From Peptoniphilus lacrimalis DSM 7455 (GTDB taxonomy: Bacteria > Bacillota > Clostridia > Tissierellales > Peptoniphilaceae), in the NCBI RefSeq assembly GCF_000378725.1, contig NZ_KB900372.1, positions 62,001 through 126,000 on the forward strand: 64,000 bases of DNA, read 5' to 3'. A program made the position numbers and the translations under genes. The notes beneath the pieces were generated by a model. It had not been told where the DNA came from. It saw only the letters and a program-made list of their open reading frames with translations, and did not search any database. Shown in pieces: positions 55,042 to 63,977 of the stretch (its first letter is position 1; every line of letters begins with the position of its first letter).

Positions 55042-56385
55042 TTAGTTGCCTTTTACCATTTTTGAAAGAGCTTTTCCTTGCATTATTAATCCAACTATAA
55101 TCATCAATAAATCAACTGCCGGCTCTGCCCACCAAACTGCACTACTACCAAAAATTTTAGGAAGTATTAACATAGCTGGAACAAATAAAATAAGTTGTCT
55201 TAGCATTACAATCTTTCCTGCCTTTTTGCCATCACCAATAGCTTGGAAAAATGTTATGGTCATAACCATTACTCCGTATAAAATAAATACTGAGTAAAAT
55301 AATCTAAGATTATTCAATCCTTGTGATATTATTTCTTCACTTACATTAAATCCTGATAGAATTTCTCTTGTAAATATTTGTACAGGTATCCAAAATATTG
55401 CAGCAAGAACTAGTCCGCCTATTGAAAATACTTTCATAGTTTCTCTTACCCTATCAAATTTTTTAGCACCAAAATTTGTTCCAACGACCGGTTGAAGTCC
55501 TTGGCTCATTCCCCAAAGTGGAATGAATGAAAAGGCATAAATTCTTAGAGTTGCTGCCATTAATATGCCGTTTGTCTCTCCTCCGTATAAAAAGGCTTGT
55601 TTATATAAAAGTGTCTGTTGAATCATAAAGAAAACTTGCATAATCATTGCAGAAACTCCTACACCAAACATTTCTTTATAAACTTCTTTATACTTTCTAA
55701 TTTTTCCTATTTTTACATTTTCACTTTTATTTTTAAAGTAATATAAAGTTACAATAGCTTGAATAATTTGAGCAACTACGGTTGCAATGGCAGCCCCTTC
55801 TATGGCATATTCTCCCATAGCTTTCATAAGTATTGGATCAAGAATAATATTTATAAAGGCTCCCATTGCCATAATTCCCATGGCTCTTTTCATAAGACCT
55901 TCGCCACGCATAACCATATTAGCTGATTGTGTGAAGTTTACAAAAATAGAGCCTAAAAATATTACCCTTAAGTACCTAACTCCAAGTTCTTTAATCTCTC
56001 CACTTGCACCTACTAAGTCTAGAAAATGTGGAGCTAAAATTATTCCTCCAACTGTAATTATTACGGAAAATAAAATTACAAAATAAATCAAATTTCCCAT
56101 AATCTTATCTACGGTTTCTCTATCACCTTTTCCAAGAGATCTAGATAAAATTGATGCACTTCCCACTCCAAGTAAAGTTGATGTACCACTGTTAAAAAAT
56201 GTAAGTGGAAGTGCAACTCCACAAGCGGTCATTGCACTTTGTCCTATAATATTTCCTGCAAAAATTCCATCCATTAATGGATATAATCCTATAACTATCA
56301 TTCCGATTACGGCCGGAATTGATAGTTGAAACATTAAAGATAATGGACTTTTTGTAAGAAGTTGTTCTTTCATATCCTGTTTCAC
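55042..56385 (-). CDS. MATE-family efflux transporter
   Basis: This 447-residue protein has twelve membrane segments in two MatE repeats. The start is LLTKSPLSLMFQLSIPAVIG, with GVGSASILSRSLGKGD and the second repeat PLWGMSQGLQPVVGTNFGAK. These are hallmarks of multidrug or toxic-compound extrusion pumps driven by Na+ or H+. It is the last gene of the operon, 31 bases after the second ABC exporter half. Confidence 0.93.
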   Translation of the reverse strand: MKQDMKEQLLTKSPLSLMFQLSIPAVIGMIVIGLYPLMDGIFAGNIIGQSAMTACGVALPLTFFNSGTSTLLGVGSASILSRSLGKGDRETVDKIMGNLIYFVILFSVIITVGGIILAPHFLDLVGASGEIKELGVRYLRVIFLGSIFVNFTQSANMVMRGEGLMKRAMGIMAMGAFINIILDPILMKAMGEYAIEGAAIATVVAQIIQAIVTLYYFKNKSENVKIGKIRKYKEVYKEMFGVGVSAMIMQVFFMIQQTLLYKQAFLYGGETNGILMAATLRIYAFSFIPLWGMSQGLQPVVGTNFGAKKFDRVRETMKVFSIGGLVLAAIFWIPVQIFTREILSGFNVSEEIISQGLNNLRLFYSVFILYGVMVMTITFFQAIGDGKKAGKIVMLRQLILFVPAMLILPKIFGSSAVWWAEPAVDLLMIIVGLIMQGKALSKMVKGN

Positions 56386-56416
56386 GTACTTACCTCCATT
56401 TATAATAAATATTTTC

Positions 56417-58162
56417 TCACAGTATTTTTACGCCATTATTTTTATTTTGCAGCTCTACCATATTTTTATAAATCCCATTTAAAGAAATTAGTTCATTATG
56501 GGTTCCTTGTTCTACAATATTGCCTTCCTTGATTACAATAATATTATCGGCATCTCTAATAGTATTTAATCTATGAGCGATAACTAATAATGTTTTATTC
56601 TTTACCAATTCACTGATTGCTTCCTGTATATAGCTTTCATTATCCACATCAACACTTGCTGTTGCTTCGTCAAGAATTACAATAGGAGCATTTTTTAATA
56701 TACAGCGAGCAATAGAAATTCTTTGTTTTTCACCACCAGATAGAGTTGCACCTCCCTCTCCGATCATTGTGTCAAATCCATCAGGAAGTGCCATAATAAA
56801 ATCATAACATCTTGCTTTTTTGGCTGCTTCTATAACTTCTTCCTTAGTTACATTTTCTTTTCCCATAGCAATATTATTAAAAATTGTATCTTGGAATAAA
56901 TAAACTCTCTGGAAAACCATACTGATTTCTGACATCAATTCAGACAGTGAAACATCCTTTATATTCACACCTCTAATCAAAATTTCTCCAGAGTCTACAT
57001 CCCAGAATCTTGCCAAAAGATTTGCCACTGTGGATTTCCCTCCACCGGACTGCCCAACTAAAGCCGTCATTGTATTCTTATTCATTTTGAAACTCATATC
57101 ATGCAAGACTTCTTTTTCACCATAAGAAAATTTAACATGATTAAAACAAATATCAGGTTCTGAGTTATCAGAATTTGAAATTTGTTTTTTGCCCACATCT
57201 TGCAGTTCGGTTTCATTTAACACTTCTTCAATGCGATCTAAAGCAGCGTTCATTACAGTAAGCCTTGTAGCTTCACCATAAAGTGTTTTTAAAGGGCTAA
57301 ATAAGTCAAACACAAACAAAATAAGACCCAACATATATGGAAGTCCCAAAGTTCCTTTACTATTAAGATATAAAGCCACTGCCAAAATAAATGTAATTCC
57401 AATCCCATAAATAATATTTAAACCGGTTGTCCATGGTGTTATTTTATTTTCAAATTTTATAGATGTCTCCTTTGAGGATATAAAATTATCTGTAAGAGAT
57501 TTAGAATTTTCACCTAAAAGGTTGTAACTTTTAATAACACTGATCCCCTCAGCAAATGACAAAACTGCATCTGTTAGTTTTTCACTTTGTTCTTGTCTAA
57601 TAACCGATTCAGATAAAGACATTTTGTTCATGCTATTTGCAAGCAGTGTTGCAACCAGTGTTACACACATCGCAATCAGTCCAATTCTGTAATCTAAAAC
57701 AAACATGAATATTGTTAGTACAAGCGTTGATAATACATAGCTCATCATATTTGCAATCGTACTCATGGAAACTTCTTCAATAAAAGCCATGTCCGAACTT
57801 AAAACAGAATTTATTTTTCCTAAATTACCTGCTGTAAAATATCCCATTGGAAGCTTTCTAAGATGATTCCCAAGCTCCATTCTTTTATCAGCAAAAATCA
57901 TAAAGCCAGCTGCACTTTGTAATTTATCGCTTAAGAAGTGAACCACAGCTTGTAATAAAACCACTAAAACAAGTCCTACTCCGACATATAGAAAAGTTTT
58001 GGGGGTATTCGTTTTTTCATAAAATCCAATCAAAACGGTAAATGCAATAAATATAGGCATTTTACTTAATATAGATTCAACAAAGGCAAATATAAATGCG
58101 GACTTTATTCTGTTTTTGTATTTACCTGATAAATTTAAAATTCTTGAAATTAGTCTAAACAT
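56417..58162 (-). CDS. ABC exporter half (TMD-NBD), second subunit
   Basis: An N-terminal six-segment membrane domain is followed by an ATPase: Walker A GQSGGGKST, Q-loop MVFQRVYLFQDT, signature LSGGEKQRISIARCIL, Walker B IVILDEATASVD. The 581-residue protein overlaps its partner by eight bases, so the two should form a heterodimer. Pairs like this (YbtP/YbtQ-type) may move siderophores or drugs, and here they sit in an operon with an ECF importer. Confidence 0.92.
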   Translation of the reverse strand: MFRLISRILNLSGKYKNRIKSAFIFAFVESILSKMPIFIAFTVLIGFYEKTNTPKTFLYVGVGLVLVVLLQAVVHFLSDKLQSAAGFMIFADKRMELGNHLRKLPMGYFTAGNLGKINSVLSSDMAFIEEVSMSTIANMMSYVLSTLVLTIFMFVLDYRIGLIAMCVTLVATLLANSMNKMSLSESVIRQEQSEKLTDAVLSFAEGISVIKSYNLLGENSKSLTDNFISSKETSIKFENKITPWTTGLNIIYGIGITFILAVALYLNSKGTLGLPYMLGLILFVFDLFSPLKTLYGEATRLTVMNAALDRIEEVLNETELQDVGKKQISNSDNSEPDICFNHVKFSYGEKEVLHDMSFKMNKNTMTALVGQSGGGKSTVANLLARFWDVDSGEILIRGVNIKDVSLSELMSEISMVFQRVYLFQDTIFNNIAMGKENVTKEEVIEAAKKARCYDFIMALPDGFDTMIGEGGATLSGGEKQRISIARCILKNAPIVILDEATASVDVDNESYIQEAISELVKNKTLLVIAHRLNTIRDADNIIVIKEGNIVEQGTHNELISLNGIYKNMVELQNKNNGVKIL

Positions 58163-59945
58163 TCATTTCACCTTTCTTTCTGCTGATTTTCCAATCTTTA
58201 CTAAATAGTGTCGCATCCCATAATTTGCGATATTCTACCGAAGATTCTAATAAATCTTTATGCTTTCCATTCGCAACTAAACGACCATGATCCATAACCA
58301 ATATCTGATCTGCATCTACAATAGACGGCAACTTATGTGCAATAACAATTAAGGTTTTGTCTTTTACAAGTTCACGAATAGCCGCTTCCATTTTTTCTTC
58401 ATTTTCCGGATCTGCGTAAGCTGTTGCCTCATCAAGCACAACAATCGGAGCATTCTTCAAAATGGCTCTTGCTAATGATATTCTTTGCCTTTCTCCACCT
58501 GAAAGCATCTTTCCTGCTTCTCCAGCTAAAGAATAAATGCCATTCGGAAGTCTATTTAAGAACTCCATGCACTGGGCTTTTTTAGCTGCTTCTATAACAT
58601 CATCATCACTGGCATCTAAATTACCAATGCGAATATTTTCTAAAAGCGAGGTATTAAACAGATATTGGTCTTGTGCTACATAAGAAATTTGTTTGTTGAG
58701 TGATTCCAATCTTATATCCTGTATGTCTTGTCCACCAATACTTATGCTTCCATCTAAAACATCATAATAATGAATTAAAAGTTTAGCCAAAGTACTTTTT
58801 CCTGAACCGGATTCGCCAACAATCGCTGTCTTTTCGCCGGCTCTTGCCGTAAAACTAACATTATGAATAACATTCTTAATATAGGTTTCAGGCTGCCCAT
58901 TTTCTCCCATTTTGCTTAACTGATAGCCAAAGGTAACATTGTCAAATAAAATAGTCTGTCCTGTTCCCTTAAAATCATTTTCTCCCTGTTTTAAAGGAGC
59001 CATATTTAAGGCTTGTTCTAAAGCAGAAATTTTATAATTTAACTGCGGCATAGTTGGTAAAAATCCGAGAGCTTTCAGTAGTGGTAAGCCTATACTTAAA
59101 GAAAGGCATAATATTAATATTAAGTTAGAAAGGCTTGCATAGCCCATATATACAAAGTAGCCACCAAGCGGCAATGTTAAAATAATTGTGCATGGAAGTA
59201 AGGCACTGTATAACGCCATCCATGGCCATGCCGTCTTATACCAAGCAAGTGCATAATCTCTGTAATTACTGATATCTTTAGAAAGGCGTTCATAAGACTC
59301 TGTTTGCTTATTAAATACTTTTACAACTTCCATACCGTTTACATACTCAATAATGGTATTATTCATTTTTCCACTTGCCATATAATATGGACCCATTTGT
59401 TTCATACCTACAGAGTACATAATCATCATTGCGAGAACGCTAATCGGAATAGAAGCTAATGACATTAAAGCTAATCTCCAGTCAATAAAAAACATTGAAA
59501 CATAAACCATAATAGGTACAATTAAATTAGCTATTCCTTCAGGAAGCGAATGAGCTAAAAGCACTTCTAAACTACCAATATCATCCACGAACATTTTTTT
59601 GATTGTACCCGTCCCTTTTTCTTCAACAACACCCAATGGAAGAGCTTCCATTTTTTTCTGTAAAGATGTTCGAAGTCCAAGTAACGTGTTGTATGCTGCT
59701 TTATGTGAGACATTAAGACCTACTCCACCTAAGACAGCTTGTAATACTAAACAAACTAAAATGCTTATCAATAAAAAAACAATTCTTTCAAATTCCAATT
59801 GTTTACCTAAAACAAGTGGATTGATGATTTTATATACAAATAGAAAGGGTAACACACCCATAATTACACTAATAAGCATAATAAAACTTGCTAAGTGAAT
59901 TGATTTTTTATGCGTACCAGCATATTCGAAAACCTTATTTAACAT
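58155..59945 (-). CDS. ABC exporter half (TMD-NBD), first subunit
   Basis: This 596-residue half transporter has a six-segment membrane domain and an ATPase with Walker A GESGSGKST, Q-loop YVAQDQYLFNTS, signature LSGGERQRISLARAIL and Walker B IVVLDEATAYADPENEE. The C-terminal ends HKDLLESSVEYRKLWD. The region INPLVLGKQLEFERI resembles YbtP-like importers that kept the exporter fold. It overlaps the downstream gene and the upstream EcfAA' gene. Confidence 0.92.
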   Translation of the reverse strand: MLNKVFEYAGTHKKSIHLASFIMLISVIMGVLPFLFVYKIINPLVLGKQLEFERIVFLLISILVCLVLQAVLGGVGLNVSHKAAYNTLLGLRTSLQKKMEALPLGVVEEKGTGTIKKMFVDDIGSLEVLLAHSLPEGIANLIVPIMVYVSMFFIDWRLALMSLASIPISVLAMMIMYSVGMKQMGPYYMASGKMNNTIIEYVNGMEVVKVFNKQTESYERLSKDISNYRDYALAWYKTAWPWMALYSALLPCTIILTLPLGGYFVYMGYASLSNLILILCLSLSIGLPLLKALGFLPTMPQLNYKISALEQALNMAPLKQGENDFKGTGQTILFDNVTFGYQLSKMGENGQPETYIKNVIHNVSFTARAGEKTAIVGESGSGKSTLAKLLIHYYDVLDGSISIGGQDIQDIRLESLNKQISYVAQDQYLFNTSLLENIRIGNLDASDDDVIEAAKKAQCMEFLNRLPNGIYSLAGEAGKMLSGGERQRISLARAILKNAPIVVLDEATAYADPENEEKMEAAIRELVKDKTLIVIAHKLPSIVDADQILVMDHGRLVANGKHKDLLESSVEYRKLWDATLFSKDWKISRKKGEMNV

Positions 59946-61401
59946 AGTTTATCTCCTTCCATAAAATTTTTTTATCCATAAAATCCATGATCAACTCTTC
60001 ATTTCCTTTTACAGATATTTTTTTATAATCCTTATCACCGAGCATTAAGACGGAATGACAGGTTTTAAATAACAGCTCTAAGTCATGAGTAATTATTATA
60101 ATTGGAATCTCCTTTGCTTTTTCTTTCATTAATTCGGACATAATTTTCATACTTTTATAATCAAGCCCTGATGTTGGTTCATCCAAAATTATTAGCTTAC
60201 GACCTGATAAAAATGAAGTGATAATTGCCAATCGTTGTTTTTGTCCCCCTGATAATTTCTGTGGGTGATTGGTTTTCTTATTCCACAAATCTGTATCTTT
60301 TAAGTAGTTACGGATTTCTTCTAAATCACTTTCTGAATTTTTATCTTTGCAAAATATCAGTTCATTTTCTACTGTGTCTAAAAAAATCTGAGCATCTACA
60401 TCCTGTAATACACAGTATGAGTTTCTGAGCCTTTCCTTTTGTTTATGCCCATAGTTTACATCTAAATATTTTTCAGATAATCCGCATAATGCTTTTGCTA
60501 AAGTACTTTTCCCAATACCATTAGGACCAATAACTCCCATTATTTCGCTTTTCCCAAGCTCAAAAGTTAAATTTTTTATCAAGGTTCTTTTCCCTTGATG
60601 GATACAAGCGTTATTTAGTTTTATGTAGCTTTCAGCTACAATCGGTTCTATTTCTGATACCAATTCTCTTTCATTAAGTGTTCTTAACTCAAGTTCCTTA
60701 CATTTATCATTACTAAGACTCCCATTCGGAAAAATACCACATATTGTACCATCTTTTATATAAATCAACCTGTTAAAAATCTCTTTTAAATAATAGAGTC
60801 TATGTTCCGCTATAATTATTGTCTTCCCCATCGCTTTCAATCTGAGAAGTATTTCACTGAAGTGTTTTATACTATCGTAATCGAGGCTACTTGATGGCTC
60901 ATCAAAAAAAATAATATCTGTATCATAGATAAGAGTTCCAGCTATAGCTACTTTTTGCTTTTCTCCTCCTGATAATTCAAAAATGGATTTTTTGCTGACA
61001 TGGCTTATTCCTAATAAGTCCATTGCTTCTTCAACCTTTTCTTTTAATGTATCCCTGTCTAAGCCCAAATTTTCACCCACTAAAGCAATTTCATCTTCAA
61101 CAACATCACAAAAAAATTGATCTTTAGGATTTTGAAATACATTGCCAATATATTTAGCTAACTCTCCCTTTTTATATGCCGTTATATCTTTCCCTAAAAT
61201 CTTGATTTCTCCGTCCAAATCACCATCATAAAAGGATGGAATAAGCCCGTTTAGTAATCTTAAAAGTGTCGTTTTTCCGCATCCGGAAAGACCCGTTAAG
61301 ACTACAATTTCGCCTTTGTTTACGGACATTTTTAAATTTTTTAATATCAAATCTTCTCCATAATGAAAAGATTTGATTTCTGCCTCTAAAATTTTTTCCA
61401 T
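59935..61401 (-). CDS. Fused EcfA-EcfA' ATPase of an ECF transporter
   Basis: This 488-residue protein contains two ATPase domains. First: Walker A GLSGCGKTT, signature LSGGEKQKVAIA, Walker B IIFFDEPSSSLD. Second: GPNGIGKSTLAK, LSGGQKQRLAII, LIILDEPTSGLD. The TIIIAEHRLYYLK motif is typical of EcfA. It energises the EcfT gene upstream (overlap 16 bases) and the S component before it. A diverged, cut copy lies at 45809-47080. Confidence 0.93.
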   Translation of the reverse strand: MEKILEAEIKSFHYGEDLILKNLKMSVNKGEIVVLTGLSGCGKTTLLRLLNGLIPSFYDGDLDGEIKILGKDITAYKKGELAKYIGNVFQNPKDQFFCDVVEDEIALVGENLGLDRDTLKEKVEEAMDLLGISHVSKKSIFELSGGEKQKVAIAGTLIYDTDIIFFDEPSSSLDYDSIKHFSEILLRLKAMGKTIIIAEHRLYYLKEIFNRLIYIKDGTICGIFPNGSLSNDKCKELELRTLNERELVSEIEPIVAESYIKLNNACIHQGKRTLIKNLTFELGKSEIMGVIGPNGIGKSTLAKALCGLSEKYLDVNYGHKQKERLRNSYCVLQDVDAQIFLDTVENELIFCKDKNSESDLEEIRNYLKDTDLWNKKTNHPQKLSGGQKQRLAIITSFLSGRKLIILDEPTSGLDYKSMKIMSELMKEKAKEIPIIIITHDLELLFKTCHSVLMLGDKDYKKISVKGNEELIMDFMDKKILWKEINYVK

Positions 61402-62087
61402 AAACTCGCCCCCAACAAAATCATCCCTCCGACTATCATTGCGATATCAATAAAAGTAATTTTCACCTCATGAAAACTTGTTTTTTCCCCATCGTATTCA
61501 ATTCCTTTTGATATAATTGAACAAGTTAAGGTGTCGCTTATGTCTATGCACTTATACATAAGAGGAACAAAATATAACTCAAATGTTCTAATTGGTTTGA
61601 AAATACTTGCTTTAAATCCTCTAATTTTCATGCCGTTGTTTATTTCCTTCATCCTAATAGAGATTTCTGGAATAAAACGAAAAAATACTGTGATTCCTAT
61701 ACCTATTCCACCATCAACTCCAATTTTTCTAAATGCAGCAATTAGATGCGAGGAGCTATATGATGACAGAACTCTTCCCAATATGAAAAGTGGAGCAAAC
61801 TTCAACACTACAAGTAGCATTGTATATATAGAGCCAATCAAAACATTTCCTAAATGAGGTTTTAGTAAATAAATAAGTCCCCATACTATAAGCAATGAAC
61901 ATATCGTTCTAAATGCTTTTTTGATAGAAAATAAAAATAATAACCCTAAAACAAAAATAAGGGAAAATAGGTATTGCGATTGTTCTCCTACCGTTAAAAT
62001 AACTGAAAACAATAAAATCAACCCAACTATAGTAAGTGGGTTGATTTTATCTGATAGTTGGTGTTTGTTTTTATTATTTTTTTTCAT
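61386..62087 (-). CDS. Energy-coupling factor transmembrane protein EcfT
   Basis: This 233-residue membrane protein has about five segments. The coupling-helix motif appears as MKEINNGMKIRGFKAS (family signature A-R-G type, here IRG). It joins the ATPase to the substrate-specific S component. It follows the S gene by two bases and overlaps the ATPase gene by 16 bases. Confidence 0.9.
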   Translation of the reverse strand: MKKNNKNKHQLSDKINPLTIVGLILLFSVILTVGEQSQYLFSLIFVLGLLFLFSIKKAFRTICSLLIVWGLIYLLKPHLGNVLIGSIYTMLLVVLKFAPLFILGRVLSSYSSSHLIAAFRKIGVDGGIGIGITVFFRFIPEISIRMKEINNGMKIRGFKASIFKPIRTFELYFVPLMYKCIDISDTLTCSIISKGIEYDGEKTSFHEVKITFIDIAMIVGGMILLGASLWKKF

Positions 62088-62089
62088 CT

Positions 62090-62686
62090 CTACAAAACAC
62101 TTTTTTTCTTCCTATTGCTAAAAAATTTATTATAAATGTATGTCCCAAAATAAGCACCTATGACTGAAGCTACAAGTGAAATCAACAGACAAATCAATAT
62201 GTTTCTAGGAGTGTAAAAATTATAAAGGAATGTTGCATAATCTTTTGTAAACATTTTTGGAAATTGCTTTGCAAGTCCTTCTACACCAAATACAAACATA
62301 AAATACATAGCATGTAAGGAATATATGAACATACCTGCTCCAAACGCAGTTCCAATCCTCATATTTTTATTCACATAATTTTCCTTTTTACCAATTACAA
62401 GTTCTGCTAAAATTCCTGCAATAGCACAAACAACGATTACTGGCCACATTCCCATGAGAACATAGAAAACACCCATCAATAGAAAATATAAAAATGCTGT
62501 ACCTCTTTGTTGAACCTGTTTACACATAATAACAAAAACCGGTGCTACAATAATTGTTGGCAAGGCTGACGATAAATATAAACTTGGGAGCATTCCAAAG
62601 GATCCCGTCAAAAATCCTAATCCCATTGTCAAAACAAATCCAATAACTGAAAAAACAGCTATTTTTACAACACTTTTTAAATTCAT
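62090..62686 (-). CDS. ECF S component (MptD/Trep_Strep family)
   Basis: This 198-residue protein has five to six hydrophobic segments (KIAVFSVIGFVLTMGLGF, then LPTIIVAPVFVIMCK, GVFYVLMGMWPVIVV). It fits the Trep_Strep (MptD) family of putative S components, whose substrate is unknown. AAGGAGGA precedes the ATG. The two palindromes at 62762-62811 lie before it, so the five downstream genes should be under TetR control. Confidence 0.88.
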   Translation of the reverse strand: MNLKSVVKIAVFSVIGFVLTMGLGFLTGSFGMLPSLYLSSALPTIIVAPVFVIMCKQVQQRGTAFLYFLLMGVFYVLMGMWPVIVVCAIAGILAELVIGKKENYVNKNMRIGTAFGAGMFIYSLHAMYFMFVFGVEGLAKQFPKMFTKDYATFLYNFYTPRNILICLLISLVASVIGAYFGTYIYNKFFSNRKKKSVL

Positions 62687-62761
62687 AAGTTAATCCTCCT
62701 TAAAATTTTATTTATGTCTAATACATAGATATTAATTTTTAACTCCATAATCTCCACGACC

Positions 62762-62811
62762 AATATAACTAAGTTATATTTAAGTTAAAAATCAATTATA
62801 ACTAAGTTATA
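62762..62811. promoter_or_regulatory. Two TetR operators before the S-component gene
   Basis: One is a perfect 19-bp palindrome with arm AATATAACT (62762-62780). The second is a 15-bp palindrome with arm TATAACT (62797-62811). Centres are 33 bases apart, about three helical turns. A possible -10 box (TATATT, minus strand) overlaps the first. A near-identical copy lies in the tetR promoter at 63489-63507. Confidence 0.85.
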
Positions 62812-62827
62812 TTTAGCTAAAATTTAT

Positions 62828-63466
62828 TTATAATCCTCGAATTTTTCTCCATCCTTCATTAAAGAACTGTGAAATCAAACTTGCATTTAATTTTACTTCT
62901 TCTTTATTTTGCGAATGAACTGCTACTTCTGACAAAGCATAAAAATATGCATGATTCAGCAAGTGTATTCCTCTATTAGTTATTACATCATTGACATTAT
63001 TTTCGCCATAAATCATACTTAGAATTTTAAAATGATTTTTGTCTTCTCTCTCAATGATACTATCTAAAAAGTTATTATGTTTTGTTCCATAAGAACTGAA
63101 TATTAAAAGTTCAAACACATCTTTATGTTCAAAGAAATACAGTACCATTTCAATAGCACCTTGTGCTTTTGATTCCAAAACATTCTGAATAGCTTCTCTA
63201 CTTATTGGGCTTTCTTTCTTATAAACATCAAAACTCTTGTCTTCATACATTGTATAATATATGTTTATTTGGTCTATAAGAGGTTCAACCAATTTACAGA
63301 AAAGATCTTCTTTATCTTCAAAATGTCCATAAAAAGCACCTGTTGTCACGCCCGCAGCTTTACATATTGCTCTTAGATTAGCTTTTTCAAATCCTTTTTC
63401 TTTGAAAATTTTTTTGCCACAATCTAATATCTTTGAGTGAGTTACCTCATAATCTCCATTAGCCAC
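62828..63466 (-). CDS. TetR-family repressor of the cargo operon
   Basis: This 212-residue regulator has a clear N-terminal helix-turn-helix (LRAICKAAGVTTGAFYGHFE) and a helical ligand-binding domain. The start is a GTG at 63466; AAGGAG is 13 bases upstream, a longer spacing than usual. Palindromes lie in its own promoter and before the S-component gene downstream. It should therefore repress itself and the import-efflux operon, and be released by a transported compound. Confidence 0.92.
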   Translation of the reverse strand: MANGDYEVTHSKILDCGKKIFKEKGFEKANLRAICKAAGVTTGAFYGHFEDKEDLFCKLVEPLIDQINIYYTMYEDKSFDVYKKESPISREAIQNVLESKAQGAIEMVLYFFEHKDVFELLIFSSYGTKHNNFLDSIIEREDKNHFKILSMIYGENNVNDVITNRGIHLLNHAYFYALSEVAVHSQNKEEVKLNASLISQFFNEGWRKIRGL

Positions 63467-63488
63467 TATTCACTACATTCTCCTTTCA

Positions 63489-63533
63489 AATATAACTTAG
63501 TTATATTATAACACACCTTGCTTTTAATTTCAA
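63489..63533 (-). promoter_or_regulatory. tetR promoter with operator
   Basis: On the minus strand TTGAAA (63533-63528) and TATAAT (63510-63505) have a 17-base spacer. The operator palindrome (arm AATATAACT, 63489-63507) overlaps the -10 box and start site. Confidence 0.85.
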
Positions 63534-63573
63534 TGCTAATACATGTAGGTACTATACCTTTAATATAAATAAT

Positions 63574-63822
63574 TTAATTCCTATATGCTATAATGTAATT
63601 ATTTGATATCTGAACCCCTTTAATTCCAAATTTATGTAATTCATTAATAATACATTCATTATCTATATTTTCCCATTCCAATGTATATACCATCTGTCTT
63701 TGTAAAATTTTATCTCTATTAAGATTAATCAGAAATTTCCATTGAAACTTGTTTTTTTTAATGTGTTTTTTTTCTTTCATTATCAATTCATATTCATAAT
63801 CTCCTACTCTCACATTCTCCAA
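63574..63822 (-). CDS. Hypothetical small protein
   Basis: This 82-residue frame reads YEYELIMKEKKHIKKNKFQW and ends FGIKGVQISNNYIIAYRN. It is rich in charged and aromatic residues like a small folded domain, but no family is recognised. The start is weak (TTG without a good ribosome site), so the true start is uncertain and it may be truncated. It is upstream of tetR on the same strand. Confidence 0.4.
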   Translation of the reverse strand: MENVRVGDYEYELIMKEKKHIKKNKFQWKFLINLNRDKILQRQMVYTLEWENIDNECIINELHKFGIKGVQISNNYIIAYRN

Positions 63823-63842
63823 TACAGTTCCGTTCTTTATAT

Positions 63843-63878
63843 AAAAATAGCAAAAATAGCAAAAATAGCAAAAATAGC
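63843..63878. repeat. Four tandem copies of a 9-bp unit
   Basis: AAAAATAGC is repeated four times without a break (63843-63878). It lies beside two palindromes at the edge of element B. Confidence 0.8.
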
Positions 63879-63884
63879 AAGCAC

Positions 63885-63906
63885 AGTAAGTGCATATGCA
63901 CTTACT
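63885..63906. repeat. Perfect 22-bp palindrome
   Basis: Arm AGTAAGTGCAT (63885-63895) is followed directly by its reverse complement. The symmetry is complete with no central spacer, which suits a protein-binding site or a cruciform. Confidence 0.7.
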
Positions 63907-63960
63907 AAAAATGGAATAAGAATGCTACAATTATATCGCTTATTTTTTCCATTTTACTTG

Positions 63961-63977
63961 TTGGGGAATATCCCCAA
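63961..63977. promoter_or_regulatory. G/C-rich inverted repeat, possible oriT-type site
   Basis: TTGGGGA and TCCCCAA form a perfect 7-bp dyad with an ATA centre, then AACCCCT follows. Such GGGG/CCCC dyads before a C-rich stretch resemble transfer-origin regions of some mobile elements, but no relaxase gene is visible. Confidence 0.3.
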
